DNA of 64,000 bases, from positions 2,852,001 through 2,916,000 of the forward strand of contig NZ_CP172404.1 of the NCBI RefSeq assembly GCF_048213115.1, in the 5' to 3' direction. Both the position numbers and the translations under genes were made by a program. Source of the DNA: Niveibacterium terrae. Lineage in GTDB: Bacteria > Pseudomonadota > Gammaproteobacteria > Burkholderiales > Rhodocyclaceae. Shown here one piece after another: positions 1 to 8,089 of this stretch (within the stretch, counting starts at the first letter, position 1; the number at the start of each line of letters is the position of its first letter). The notes below the pieces were generated by a model, which saw nothing but the letters and a program-made list of their open reading frames with translations, was not told the origin of the DNA and made no database searches.

Positions 1-587
1 TCGTGTTCCCGGCCGCGATCCTGCAGCCGCCTTTCTTCAGCATCGAGGCGGATGACGCGTTCAACTACGGCGCGATCGGCGCCGTGATCGGTCACGAGAT
101 CAGCCACGGCTTCGACGACAAGGGCAGCCAGTACGACGGCCTGGGGCGCCTGCGCAACTGGTGGTCGGAGGCCGACCGCAAGGCCTTCGATGCGATCGGA
201 GCGAAGCTGATCGCGCAGTACGAAGCCTATGAGCCAATTCCCGGCCAGCACATCAACGGCCACCTGACCCAGGGCGAGAACATCGCCGACCTGTCCGGGC
301 TGCAGATCGCGTTCAAGGCCTACGAGCTGTCGCAGGCCGGAAAACCCGCCCCGGTCATCGACGGTCTCTCCGGCGAGCAGCGCTTCTTCCTCGGCTGGGC
401 GCGCGCCTGGCGCGAGAAGTCGCGCGAAGCGGCGCTGCTGCAGCGGATCACGGCCGACCCGCACTCACCGGCCGAGTTTCGTGCCAACGGCGCCGCGATC
501 AACAACGATGCCTTCCATGACGCCTTCGGCACGAAACCCGGCGACAGGATGTACAAGGCGCCCGAAGAACGGATCCGGATCTGGTGA
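1..587 (+). CDS. M13-family zinc metallopeptidase (PepO/neprilysin type), C-terminal part
   Basis: The reading frame is open from the window edge (first full codon at base 3), so the N-terminal part lies outside. The visible 194 residues carry the zinc site HEISHGFDD (HExxH) about 32 residues in and the third-ligand motif ENIADLSG about 60 residues later, as in M13 peptidases. The end, RMYKAPEERIRIW, matches the usual conserved terminus of the family, where a CxxW-type ending is replaced in many bacterial members. M13 enzymes are about 650-700 residues and cleave peptides, usually in the periplasm; the missing part should hold the signal peptide and most of the oligopeptidase fold. Its stop is 15 bp from the stop of convergent dinB. 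Confidence 0.9.
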   Translation, partial: VFPAAILQPPFFSIEADDAFNYGAIGAVIGHEISHGFDDKGSQYDGLGRLRNWWSEADRKAFDAIGAKLIAQYEAYEPIPGQHINGHLTQGENIADLSGLQIAFKAYELSQAGKPAPVIDGLSGEQRFFLGWARAWREKSREAALLQRITADPHSPAEFRANGAAINNDAFHDAFGTKPGDRMYKAPEERIRIW

Positions 588-602
588 CAGAACGGCCGCG
601 GC

Positions 603-1703
603 TCAGAACAGGCTCAGGTTCTCGCCGCGGGCGAGCGGATCGGCTTCCTCGAGATCGGAGACCTTGACGCCAAGCAGGCGGATCTTCCGGTCTATCGGCA
701 CGCGCTGCAGACAGTGCACGGCTGTATCGCGGATCTTCTGCGCGTCACCGGTGGCTTGGGATAGCCGGTGGTCGCGGGTATGGATCGTGAAGTTGTCGTA
801 CTTGACCTTGATCCCGATCGAGCGGCCGGCCAGGCCCCGCGCCGCGAGGTCGGCGGCGACCTGGCGCGAGAGCTTCGCGATCACCGAGTACAGCGTCAGA
901 CCGTCGCGGGTGTCGTGCGGAAACGTGGTCTCGCGCGAGCGCGATTTCGGCTCATGCTCCATCGTCAGCGGCCGCTCGTCGCGGCCGTGCGCCGCATCGA
1001 GCAGCCAGGCTGCGTAGTGAGGGCCGAAGTGGCGCATCAGCAGCGCCGGCGGTGCGGCGGCGAGCTCGCCGATAGATTCAATCCCCAGCTCGGCGAGCCG
1101 GGCCGCCGCCTTCGGGCCTATGCCGTTGATGACGCGGGCGGGCAGAGGCCAGATCCGCGTCGCGATGTCCTCTTCACCGATCAGCGTCACGCCGTCGGGC
1201 TTGTCCATATCGGAAGCGATCTTGGCCAGCAGCTTGTTCGGCGCGATGCCGATCGAACAGGTCAGACCGGTGGCGGCCAGCACGCGGCGCTTGATCTCGG
1301 CTGCGAGCTCAAGATCGTCGCCGGGGACATCGCTCAGATCGATATAGATCTCGTCGATTCCCCAGTCCTCGATCCGTTCGGCCACTTCGCGCACGGCCGC
1401 CTTGAAGCGCCGCGACATGTCGCGGTAGGCGTCGAAATCGACCGGCAGCACGATCAGCGACGGGCACAGCTCGAAGGCTCGGCGCAAGGCCATGCCCGAG
1501 CGCACGCCGAAAGCGCGGGCCGGGTAGGTTGAAGTGCTGACGACGCCACGACTCGCGATCAGCGCGGCGCGACCCGCGGGCGTCAGCGAATCGCCCCGCC
1601 CACCGATCGCAACGGGCAAGCCCTTGAGCTCGGGGCGGCGCAGCAGCTCGACCGACGCGAAGAAGGCATCCATGTCGAGGTGGGCGATGCGGCGGCGCTT
1701 CAT
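603..1703 (-). CDS. dinB: DNA polymerase IV (Y-family translesion polymerase)
   Basis: This is a 366-residue Y-family polymerase of normal length. The palm carries HLDMDAFFASVE at residues 8-19, with catalytic D10 and aromatic F14/F15 at the usual steric-gate region, and the second catalytic pair DE at 117-118 in WGIDEIYIDL. A helix-hairpin-helix segment (INGIGPKAAARLAELGI) lies near residue 200. The protein ends in ENLSLF, which resembles the sliding-clamp-binding peptide found at the end of DinB proteins. It copies past damaged template bases with low fidelity. The gene is divergent from the riboswitch-controlled GDT1-like gene, and a perfect 9-bp palindrome covers its predicted promoter, which suggests repressor control. 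Confidence 0.96.
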   Translation of the reverse strand: MKRRRIAHLDMDAFFASVELLRRPELKGLPVAIGGRGDSLTPAGRAALIASRGVVSTSTYPARAFGVRSGMALRRAFELCPSLIVLPVDFDAYRDMSRRFKAAVREVAERIEDWGIDEIYIDLSDVPGDDLELAAEIKRRVLAATGLTCSIGIAPNKLLAKIASDMDKPDGVTLIGEEDIATRIWPLPARVINGIGPKAAARLAELGIESIGELAAAPPALLMRHFGPHYAAWLLDAAHGRDERPLTMEHEPKSRSRETTFPHDTRDGLTLYSVIAKLSRQVAADLAARGLAGRSIGIKVKYDNFTIHTRDHRLSQATGDAQKIRDTAVHCLQRVPIDRKIRLLGVKVSDLEEADPLARGENLSLF

Positions 1704-1729
1704 CGTGGATCAGGAAACGGAAAGCGGAG

Positions 1730-1757
1730 ATTCTACCCGACCCATACAGCAAAACAA
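1730..1757 (-). promoter_or_regulatory. Predicted dinB promoter
   Basis: On the minus strand a -35 TTGTTT (1757-1752) and a -10 TAGAAT (1735-1730) are separated by 16 bp. They would start transcription about 20 nt before the dinB ATG at 1703. The assignment rests on hexamer match and position only. Confidence 0.55.
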
Positions 1758-1766
1758 CTGTATGGG
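1741..1766. promoter_or_regulatory. Perfect 9-bp palindrome between dinB and the Mn riboswitch (operator candidate)
   Basis: CCATACAG-type arms (1741-1749 and 1758-1766) flank the 8-nt AT-rich centre CAAAACAA. The palindrome covers the -35 and spacer of the predicted dinB promoter and touches the upstream edge of the rightward promoter. The half-sites read ACAG-N8-CTGT, which is the everted form of the classic CTGT-N8-ACAG LexA box, so it is not a standard LexA site. It could be a LexA variant, another repressor's operator, or a hairpin. Confidence 0.45.
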
Positions 1767-1798
1767 CTTTGCCGCCTTCCCCATGTACAATCGCCCCT

Positions 1799-1906
1799 CC
1801 TTTGGGGAGTAGCCGCCCTCCGCTGCGAGGGGGATGCGTCAACAGACTTGGCCGCCCGGCCATGGCGCACTCAACACCGCATCCCGGTGTCTGGCGAGAC
1901 CATGGG
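1799..1906 (+). promoter_or_regulatory. yybP-ykoY (Mn2+) riboswitch aptamer
   Basis: The segment holds the conserved blocks of this family in order: GGGGAGTAGCC (1804-1814), GCGTCAACA (1836-1844) and GGCGAGACC (1893-1901). CCTTTGG (1799-1805) can pair with CCATGGG (1900-1906) as the closing P1 helix, with one mismatch and one wobble. The family binds Mn2+ and usually turns on Mn2+ exporters or related genes. Here it sits directly upstream of a GDT1/UPF0016-type gene, one of its best known targets. A weak -10 TACAAT at 1786-1791 would start transcription at about the first base of the aptamer. Confidence 0.93.
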
Positions 1907-1922
1907 CAGGGCGCCGGCTCAG

Positions 1923-1966
1923 GGGTTGGGCGGCGGCCTCTGCCTGGGTATCGCCCCGCCCGACCC
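1923..1966 (+). promoter_or_regulatory. Hairpin in the riboswitch expression platform
   Basis: GGGTTGGGCGG (1923-1933) pairs with CCGCCCGACCC (1956-1966) over 11 bp with one G-U pair. It ends 11 nt before the ATG at 1978. No T-run follows, and no clear Shine-Dalgarno sequence is visible before the ATG. This points to control of ribosome access rather than intrinsic termination, which is an inference. Confidence 0.5.
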
Positions 1967-1977
1967 GCACTCTGATC

Positions 1978-2550
1978 ATGGAAGCTTTCCTCGTCTCGAC
2001 CGGAATCATCGCCGCAGGTGAAATCGGCGACAAGACCCAACTGCTCGCGCTGCTGCTCGCCGCCCGTTTCCGTCGCCCTCTGCCCATCGTGCTGGGCATC
2101 CTCGTCGCGACCGTCGCGAACCACCTGCTCGCCGGCCTGGTCGGAACCTGGATCACGACCTTCCTGGGCGCTGACGTGCTGCGCTGGGTCGTAGGGATCT
2201 CCTTCATCGCGATGGCCGCCTGGGTCATGGTTCCGGACAAGATGGACGACGAAGAGACCCGCCTGCCGTCGCGCTTCGGCGCTTTCGGCGCAACGGCGCT
2301 CGCCTTCTTCCTCGCCGAGATGGGCGACAAGACCCAGCTGGCGACCGTCGCGCTGGCCGCGCGCTTCGGCGATCTGTTCCAGGTCGTCTGCGGAACGACT
2401 CTGGGCATGATGATCGCCGACGTTCCCGCCGTTTTCCTGGGCGATCGCGCCGCGAACAGGATTCCGATGCAGCTCGTGCACGGCGTCGCCGCGGCGATGT
2501 TCGCGGTGATCGGGCTTCTCGCGCTCTTCAACGTCGGTCAGGTCTTCTGA
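1978..2550 (+). CDS. GDT1/TMEM165 (UPF0016)-family cation exporter, probably Mn2+
   Basis: The 190-residue membrane protein has two homologous halves, each with the family signature: EIGDKTQ from residue 15 and EMGDKTQ from residue 114. About six hydrophobic helices are present. Families with this E-x-G-D-K/R-T/S motif move divalent cations, and several bacterial members export Mn2+. The Mn2+-type riboswitch just upstream supports that substrate here. The ATG at 1978 is chosen because earlier in-frame starts fall inside the riboswitch. A strong hairpin follows the stop. Confidence 0.9.
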   Translation: MEAFLVSTGIIAAGEIGDKTQLLALLLAARFRRPLPIVLGILVATVANHLLAGLVGTWITTFLGADVLRWVVGISFIAMAAWVMVPDKMDDEETRLPSRFGAFGATALAFFLAEMGDKTQLATVALAARFGDLFQVVCGTTLGMMIADVPAVFLGDRAANRIPMQLVHGVAAAMFAVIGLLALFNVGQVF

Positions 2551-2568
2551 GCAAAGAGCCCCGGCAAA

Positions 2569-2599
2569 TCTGGCGAAGCCGCGACATGGCTTCGCCAGA
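2569..2599. terminator. 12-bp perfect hairpin between convergent genes
   Basis: TCTGGCGAAGCC (2569-2580) and GGCTTCGCCAGA (2588-2599) form a perfect 12-bp stem with a 7-nt loop, between the stops at 2550 (+) and 2616 (-). There is no immediate T-run on either strand, but its place and strength fit a shared terminator. Confidence 0.6.
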
Positions 2600-2615
2600 A
2601 GTTCTCAAAAAAGCA

Positions 2616-3566
2616 TCAGGATCGCGGACAGGAGGCGGCCTTCGCCTGCCCTCGCCGCCAGCAAGGGCTGACGCCATCCGACGGATGGGGCGTGCCCGCT
2701 TCGTCGATCTCGGCCTCCCTTGCCTCGAAGCTCACAACGCCCTTCTTGTCCAGCCGCATCTTCAGGAGCCAGCCGTGTGTGGTCTCGGGGGACGAGAAAC
2801 CGTCGAAGACGAAGTTCCCCAGGCTCCAGACGATCGGCCGGCCACGATAGACGTCCGCCCCCTGAGTCACATGGGGGTGACTTCCAACGATGGCGTCGGC
2901 CCCCGCCGCTATCATCCTCTTCGCAAGCTGCCACTGCCGCGCGGAAGGCCGGGTCTCGTTCTCCCACCCCCAGTGCATGAACGGAATCACCAGGTCGGCT
3001 CCGGCGGCGCGCGCGGCGCGGATGTCGGCGACGACCTGGCTGTCCTCGCTCCACGCGACGCCCGGCCACGCCGCGCCCGCCTCGAAACTGCGCGGCTTGA
3101 ATTCGTCGTAAGCGAGCACCGCGATCCTGATGCCCTTCTTCTCCACCCACAGCGGCGCGTGGGCCTGGGCCAGGTTGCGGCCACCGCCGAAGAAAGGCAG
3201 GTGCGCGGCGGCAAGCTGATCCAGGGTCTCGACGAAAGCCTCGGGGCCATAGTCGCCGGAGTGGTTGTTCGCGAGCGAAACCGCGTCGACCCGCCCCTTG
3301 AGCACCGCGAGCGCCGCGGGGTCGGCACGGAAAGTCCAGATCTTGTTTTCGAGCGCCTTGCCGCTCCGCGCGACCGGGCATTCGAGATTGGCGATCGAAA
3401 AGTCGGCGCCGCGCAGCTCGGCGTCGAACCCGGCCAGCGGGTCGCCCCCCGCCGCGATCGTCTTGCCCGGCCCGTCGGCGAGCATCACATCGCCGACGAA
3501 GACGAGATCCACCGCCACGGCGGGCACCCATGGCAGCAGCGCCAACAGCATCAGCATTGCTTTCAT
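2616..3566 (-). CDS. CapA-family calcineurin-like phosphatase domain protein, exported
   Basis: The 316-residue protein starts with a short signal peptide (residues 1-18). The CapA/PGA_cap metallophosphatase motifs follow: FVGDVMLADG near residue 23, NLECPV, SLANNHSGDYG and GSHPHVTQG near residue 230, then WSLGNFVF. Such proteins are homologous to the poly-gamma-glutamate assembly factor CapA, but most lone copies have no proven role. There are no capBC genes here, so a capsule function is not supported. The start codon overlaps the stop of the upstream gene (ATGA), which implies translational coupling. Confidence 0.88.
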   Translation of the reverse strand: MKAMLMLLALLPWVPAVAVDLVFVGDVMLADGPGKTIAAGGDPLAGFDAELRGADFSIANLECPVARSGKALENKIWTFRADPAALAVLKGRVDAVSLANNHSGDYGPEAFVETLDQLAAAHLPFFGGGRNLAQAHAPLWVEKKGIRIAVLAYDEFKPRSFEAGAAWPGVAWSEDSQVVADIRAARAAGADLVIPFMHWGWENETRPSARQWQLAKRMIAAGADAIVGSHPHVTQGADVYRGRPIVWSLGNFVFDGFSSPETTHGWLLKMRLDKKGVVSFEAREAEIDEAGTPHPSDGVSPCWRRGQAKAASCPRS

Positions 3567-3946
3567 CGCGCGGCCTTCCCGACGAGTTCACACCAGTATT
3601 TGAGCTCACCGTCGCGCAGCGGCTCATAGACCGTCTGCACGCCGGTAAAACCGTAGCGCCCCGGGCGAAGATCCTGCCTCTGATATTCGGCAACGTGGAT
3701 CGGCACCGGCCCCTGCTCGCGATCGGCGTAGGTGTAGAGCTTGACCGAGCCGGAGCGCTCGAACACGACCCGGAACAGGAAGTAGGAGCCGATCGCGGTC
3801 GGCGCGACCGCATAGGGCGAGGACACCGGGGCGGCGCGCAGCTCGCGCGTCTCGCCGCCGTATTCGACGTGGCAGAGGATCTGCTCGGCCGCACTGGCGG
3901 GCAGCGCCAGCGTCAGAGCCAGCAGGAAAAAGGCTGTAAATCTCAT
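3563..3946 (-). CDS. Small exported protein of unknown function, coupled to the CapA-like gene
   Basis: The ATG at 3946 is chosen because it begins directly with a signal peptide (MRFTAFFLLALTLALPASAA). The mature part is about 107 residues, beta-rich, with two cysteines (near residues 25 and 119) that could form a disulfide bond. I do not recognise a named family. Its stop overlaps the start of the CapA-like gene by 4 bases, so the two are made together and may act on the same envelope substrate (inference). Confidence 0.75.
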   Translation of the reverse strand: MRFTAFFLLALTLALPASAAEQILCHVEYGGETRELRAAPVSSPYAVAPTAIGSYFLFRVVFERSGSVKLYTYADREQGPVPIHVAEYQRQDLRPGRYGFTGVQTVYEPLRDGELKYWCELVGKAAR

Positions 3947-4082
3947 CCGCGTTCCCGGTGTGATGACAGATGTGATTATCGCAGGCATCCGACATCGGTG
4001 CTTACAAGCATGGCCAAACCAGGAAGCTCGCCCCGGCCGGTTTTTGCCAGACTCGGGGCTCCCGATTTCAGAGCCTTACTCA

Positions 4083-4670
4083 ATGCCCGCCTCCCGCCGC
4101 CTCCTGATCGCCACCGCCCTTCTCGGCAGCCTGTTGATCCACGATGCCTCGGCCATGGGAGGCGGGATGGGCGGGGGCGGAGGAATGGGCGGTGAGCCTC
4201 CGGGCGGCCGCCAGGGCGGCAAGCGCCAAGGCGATGACGGAGTAAAACAGCGGTCGCCGAGCCAGAGTCCGTTCGCGGGAATCGCGCGGGCGCTCGAGAC
4301 GGCCGAGCGGGAACTGAAACTCAGCCCCGCCCAGCTTGCGCTCTGGCAGCGCTATCAGCGCCGCGTCGAAGACCTGCTCGACGATCAGATGCGCGCGCCG
4401 CTCGCCTCCGATGCCGCGGGAGGAATCAATGCGATCACCCGCAAGGTCGATGTTGTCCGCAACCGCCTCGCCGCGATGGAGCAGATCGAAAGATCGGCCC
4501 GGGCGCTCTATACAACGCTGACGCCCGAACAGCAGAGAACGGCCGACGCGCTGCTGCCAGCCACGGTTCCGGCCCTCTACTCGGGGCTGGCGGTCACGGC
4601 CGAAGGCGAAGGCGGTGGCAAGCCGGGCGAGCGCGGCGACAAGCGCGAACCACCGCCCGAGCGCAACTGA
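4083..4670 (+). CDS. Spy/CpxP-like (LTxxQ motif) periplasmic protein
   Basis: The 195-residue product starts with a signal peptide (residues 1-22). A low-complexity Gly/Met segment of about 25 residues comes next, then a helical part with ELKLSPAQLALWQRY and TTLTPEQQRTAD. The last is the LTxxQ motif that marks Spy/CpxP-type chaperones or metal-stress sensors. The Gly-Met-rich stretch is unusual for Spy and might bind metal (inference). The ATG at 4083 is the one that gives a signal peptide. The last 94 bp overlap the 3' end of the convergent solute-binding gene. Confidence 0.72.
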   Translation: MPASRRLLIATALLGSLLIHDASAMGGGMGGGGGMGGEPPGGRQGGKRQGDDGVKQRSPSQSPFAGIARALETAERELKLSPAQLALWQRYQRRVEDLLDDQMRAPLASDAAGGINAITRKVDVVRNRLAAMEQIERSARALYTTLTPEQQRTADALLPATVPALYSGLAVTAEGEGGGKPGERGDKREPPPERN

Positions 4671-5434
4671 GTGTCGCTTCGCGCGTCGTCATCGAGTTCA
4701 TGACGCCGGAGCAGACGCTCGTAAGTGCCATCGCGTTGCATGGCCCGGACAGCCTCTTCCAGCACCGCGGCCTGCTGCGCGGAAAGATCGCGCGAGGCGG
4801 CCAGCCACAGTTCAAAACGCCCCAGCGTCGCACCGATCCGATAGTCTCCGGCCGCCCTGTCGATCTGCTTCATGCTCGCCTGAACGATGGACGCGGGACC
4901 GACGATCACATCGATCATATTCTCGTCGAGCATCCTGAACAGGTTCAGGTAGTCCCGCCCCCCCAGGACCCTCTTCCCCGCCAAGGCCGGGATATCCTTG
5001 ATCAGCGTCGTGCCGCGGATCACGCCGATCCGCGCGTGCGGCGGGATCCCGCCGTCGGCAGCGAGCTTCGTCGCACGCGGAGCGAGCACGACATATCTCT
5101 GCGCATAGAGCGGCAGGATCCACGAGAACCGCCCTTCTCTGTACGGCGTCCGCGCCAGAGGAAAGATCAGGGTTTCGGGTCCCGCCTCGCCCATCGCGAC
5201 GGCTCTCGCCCATGGGTAGTACTCGATCTTCAGCGTAGCGCCGCTGCGGCGTGCCGCCTCGCAGATCAGATCCACCATGAAGCCGGTCGGCCGTCCCTTG
5301 TCTTCATATGAGAAAGGCGGCAGCTGCCCCGAGATCACGCGCCAGCTCGTCTCTTCCGCGCGGCCTTCGGACAGAAACAGGATCTGGCTGGCCAGCACCA
5401 GCCAGAGGCCGCAAAGAAAAACCGCTCTCGACAT
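4577..5434 (-). CDS. Periplasmic solute-binding protein (SBP_bac_3-like), orphan
   Basis: The 285-residue protein has a signal peptide and a type-2 periplasmic binding fold: SGQLPPFSYEDKGRPTGFMVDL, a hinge segment near IGVIRGTT, then NMIDVIVGPASIVQASM. The ATG at 5434 is chosen because GGAGAGGG sits 3-10 nt before it; an upstream ATG at 5464 lacks this. No permease or ATPase gene is next to it. Lone binding proteins of this type are common in betaproteobacteria and their ligands are mostly unknown. The tail after residue 250 is Ser/Pro/Gly-rich and is encoded in the overlap with the convergent Spy-like gene, so it may be a recent extension. Confidence 0.8.
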   Translation of the reverse strand: MSRAVFLCGLWLVLASQILFLSEGRAEETSWRVISGQLPPFSYEDKGRPTGFMVDLICEAARRSGATLKIEYYPWARAVAMGEAGPETLIFPLARTPYREGRFSWILPLYAQRYVVLAPRATKLAADGGIPPHARIGVIRGTTLIKDIPALAGKRVLGGRDYLNLFRMLDENMIDVIVGPASIVQASMKQIDRAAGDYRIGATLGRFELWLAASRDLSAQQAAVLEEAVRAMQRDGTYERLLRRHELDDDARSDTQLRSGGGSRLSPRSPGLPPPSPSAVTASPE

Positions 5435-5536
5435 GAGCCCTCTCCAGCGAAAGTCCCAACTCATCAGTCTGGCAGAGCAGCAGTCGAGGTCAAGAAACTC
5501 TTGCCGGCAGGAGCGCGCTGCCAGCCTTGAAACCGA

Positions 5537-8089
5537 TCAGCCCTTTAAGCGGTGAGCAGCCCATCGGTAGAAGCGCTGTTTCGCAAATTCGACCGCGCCG
5601 AGATAGACCAGAACCATGGCACCGAGGATCAGATAGAACTTCGCCGGCGGCGGGACAAAACCGAAATGCGGCCCAACAGCGGTGAAGGGCAGCCAGGCCG
5701 CGGCGGCGACAACCAGCAGAGAGCTTGCCGTCAGCAGCGGATTGGCCCGACTTTTGAGCGGATTGCCACGGGTGCGGATGATGAAGATCACCAGCACCTG
5801 GGTACACAGCGATTCGACGAACCAGCCGGTCTGGAACAGCTTCTCGTCCGCCTGCAGAACACTCAGCATCACGTAGAAGGTCAGAAAGTCGAACAGCGAG
5901 CTGATCGGCCCGATCACGAACATGAAGTTGCGGATGAAATCCAGATCCAGCGCGCGGGGACGAAGGATATCCTCGGCATCGACCTCGTCCAGCGGGATGG
6001 GCACTTCCGAAATGTCGTAGAGGATGTTGTTGAGCAGGATCTGGGTCGGCAACATCGGCAGGAAAGGCAGGAACAGCGAGGCCCCCGCCATGCTGAACAT
6101 ATTGCCGAAGTTGGAGCTGGTTCCCATCAGGATGTACTTCATGATGTTGCCGAAGGTGCGCCGACCTTCCAGAACTCCGGCATGCAACAGGTGCAGATCC
6201 GGCTTCAGCAGGATCATGTCGGCGGCCTCCTTGGCCACGTCGACCGCGGAATCCACCGACAGGCCGACATCCGCCGAATGCAGCGAAGGCGCATCGTTGA
6301 TGCCGTCGCCCAGATAGCCGACCACATGGCCTCTGGCCTTCAGGGCCAGGATGACCCGGTTCTTCTCCGCCGGATTGACCCGGCAAAACAGGTTCACCGC
6401 CTCGGCGCGGGCGGCGAGCGCGTGATCGTCAAGAAGCGCGATCTCCTTGCCCGTCAACAGACCGGTGACCGGGATCTTCAGCTCGGTGCAGACATGGCGG
6501 GTGACGAGGTCGCTGTCTCCGGTGACGATCTTGATTGCGATGCCGGCGTTCTTCAGTGCGTCCAACGCCGAAGCCGCGCTCTCCTTGGGCGGATCGAGGA
6601 AAGCGGCGAAGCCGGCCAGCACCAGCTCGGATTCATCGCTGACGACCGCATGAGGATGATCCTGCGCCACCTGACGCCAGGCGATGGCCAAGACGCGGAA
6701 CCCCTCCTGCTCCAGCGCACGGTAGCGTTCGCGGGCGGCCTCCCGCGCCGCCTCATCCAGCGGGGCTTCGAGCGCGACTCCGTCGGCCTCGAGATGCGTG
6801 CAGAGCCCGAGGATCTCGTCGGGCGCGCCCTTGACGATGAGCCACCGCATCTGGCCGTTGTCCAGCAACACCGAAACACAGCGACGCTCGAAGTCGAAGG
6901 GAACTTCGTCGATCTTTTTCCACCCCCCCGTATCGATTCCGGAATGGTTCAGGATGGCTTCGTCGAGCGGATTTTTCAGACCGCTCTCGAAGAAGCTGTT
7001 CAGGAAGGCCAGTTCCAGCACCCGCTCGCTGGAGACGCCCTGTGCATCGACGTGCCGCTCCATCCTTATCCTGGCCTCGGTCAGCGTGCCGGTCTTGTCC
7101 GTGCACAGCACATCCATCGCCCCCAGATCCTGGATCGCCGCGAGCCTCTTCACGATCATCTGCTGCTTGGCCATGCGCAGCGCCCCGCGCGCCAGCGTAA
7201 CCGACACCACCATGGGCAGCAGCTCCGGCGTCAGACCGACCGCGAGCGCGACCGCGAACAGGAAGGACTCCAGCCAGGGTTTGTGGGAAAAGAGACTGAC
7301 GAGCAGCACGAACATCACCATCAGGACCGTCATCCTCATGATCAACAGGCCGAAGCGGCGCATGCCCAAATCGAAGGAAGTCGGCGGCGAGGGCCGGGAA
7401 AGGCTGTCGGCAATCGCACCGACCGCGGTCGCGGCGCCGGTCTTCACGACGCGGATCCGGGCGCTGCCACTGATGACCGAAGTGCCCATGAACACCGCGT
7501 TGCTCGCCTCCTGAAGATCCGTCGCGGTCTCAGGCAGCGCGCCGGGGTGCTTCTCCACCGGATAGGACTCGCCGGTCAGCAGAGCCTGTTTGACGAAGAA
7601 GTCGCTCGCCTCGAGCACGCGCCCGTCCGCCGGGATCAGATCGCCGGCCGCGAGCAGCGCGATGTCGCCGGGGACGACCTGGGCCACGGCGATCTGGGTA
7701 GGAAGGCCTTCGCACAGCACCGTCGCGCGCACCGATACCGACTCGCGCAGCTTGTCGGCAGCCGCGTTGGCGCGGTACTCCTGGACGAAGTCCAGCGTCA
7801 CGCTGAGCAGCACAATCGTGGAGATGATCAGGAAATTGGTCAGCTCGCCGGTAAAGGCCGAGACGGCGCTGGCGACGAGGAGGATCAGGACCAGCGGATT
7901 TTTGAAACGGGCGAGAAACTGCAGCACGAGCGAGCGGTCGTGCTGCTCGCGCAAGCGGTTGGGGCCGAAGCGTTCAAGTCGGGACCGGGCCTCTTCGCCC
8001 GACAAACCCGTCGCATCGGTCGCGCTCTCGGGCGCGTCCGCGGCCTCCGCTCCCAGCCACCAGGGGAGCTGTTTCGAATCGACCGGCAT
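5537..8089 (-). CDS. mgtA: Mg2+-importing P-type ATPase (P3B), MgtA/MgtB type
   Basis: The 850-residue ATPase has an N-terminal cation-ATPase domain, the actuator motif TGES at 172-175, TPELLP at 287-292 in the transport helix, the phosphorylation site DKTGT with D331, KGAPDEIL, and the hinge motif GDGINDAPSLHSADVG. TPELLP with this C-terminal helix set marks the Mg2+ importers rather than Ca2+ or heavy-metal pumps. The start at 8089 follows a GGGGGG run; a longer in-frame version lacks support. The 278-bp region to the next divergent gene is long enough for a regulatory leader, but I could not identify one. Confidence 0.93.
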   Translation of the reverse strand: MPVDSKQLPWWLGAEAADAPESATDATGLSGEEARSRLERFGPNRLREQHDRSLVLQFLARFKNPLVLILLVASAVSAFTGELTNFLIISTIVLLSVTLDFVQEYRANAAADKLRESVSVRATVLCEGLPTQIAVAQVVPGDIALLAAGDLIPADGRVLEASDFFVKQALLTGESYPVEKHPGALPETATDLQEASNAVFMGTSVISGSARIRVVKTGAATAVGAIADSLSRPSPPTSFDLGMRRFGLLIMRMTVLMVMFVLLVSLFSHKPWLESFLFAVALAVGLTPELLPMVVSVTLARGALRMAKQQMIVKRLAAIQDLGAMDVLCTDKTGTLTEARIRMERHVDAQGVSSERVLELAFLNSFFESGLKNPLDEAILNHSGIDTGGWKKIDEVPFDFERRCVSVLLDNGQMRWLIVKGAPDEILGLCTHLEADGVALEAPLDEAAREAARERYRALEQEGFRVLAIAWRQVAQDHPHAVVSDESELVLAGFAAFLDPPKESAASALDALKNAGIAIKIVTGDSDLVTRHVCTELKIPVTGLLTGKEIALLDDHALAARAEAVNLFCRVNPAEKNRVILALKARGHVVGYLGDGINDAPSLHSADVGLSVDSAVDVAKEAADMILLKPDLHLLHAGVLEGRRTFGNIMKYILMGTSSNFGNMFSMAGASLFLPFLPMLPTQILLNNILYDISEVPIPLDEVDAEDILRPRALDLDFIRNFMFVIGPISSLFDFLTFYVMLSVLQADEKLFQTGWFVESLCTQVLVIFIIRTRGNPLKSRANPLLTASSLLVVAAAAWLPFTAVGPHFGFVPPPAKFYLILGAMVLVYLGAVEFAKQRFYRWAAHRLKG

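Noticed and set aside
1741..1766. Calling the dinB palindrome a standard LexA box
   Set aside because: The half-sites are in the reverse order to CTGT-N8-ACAG, so it is kept only as an unassigned operator candidate.
2616..3566. A capsule (poly-gamma-glutamate) locus
   Set aside because: Only the CapA-like gene is present; no capB, capC or capD homologues are nearby.
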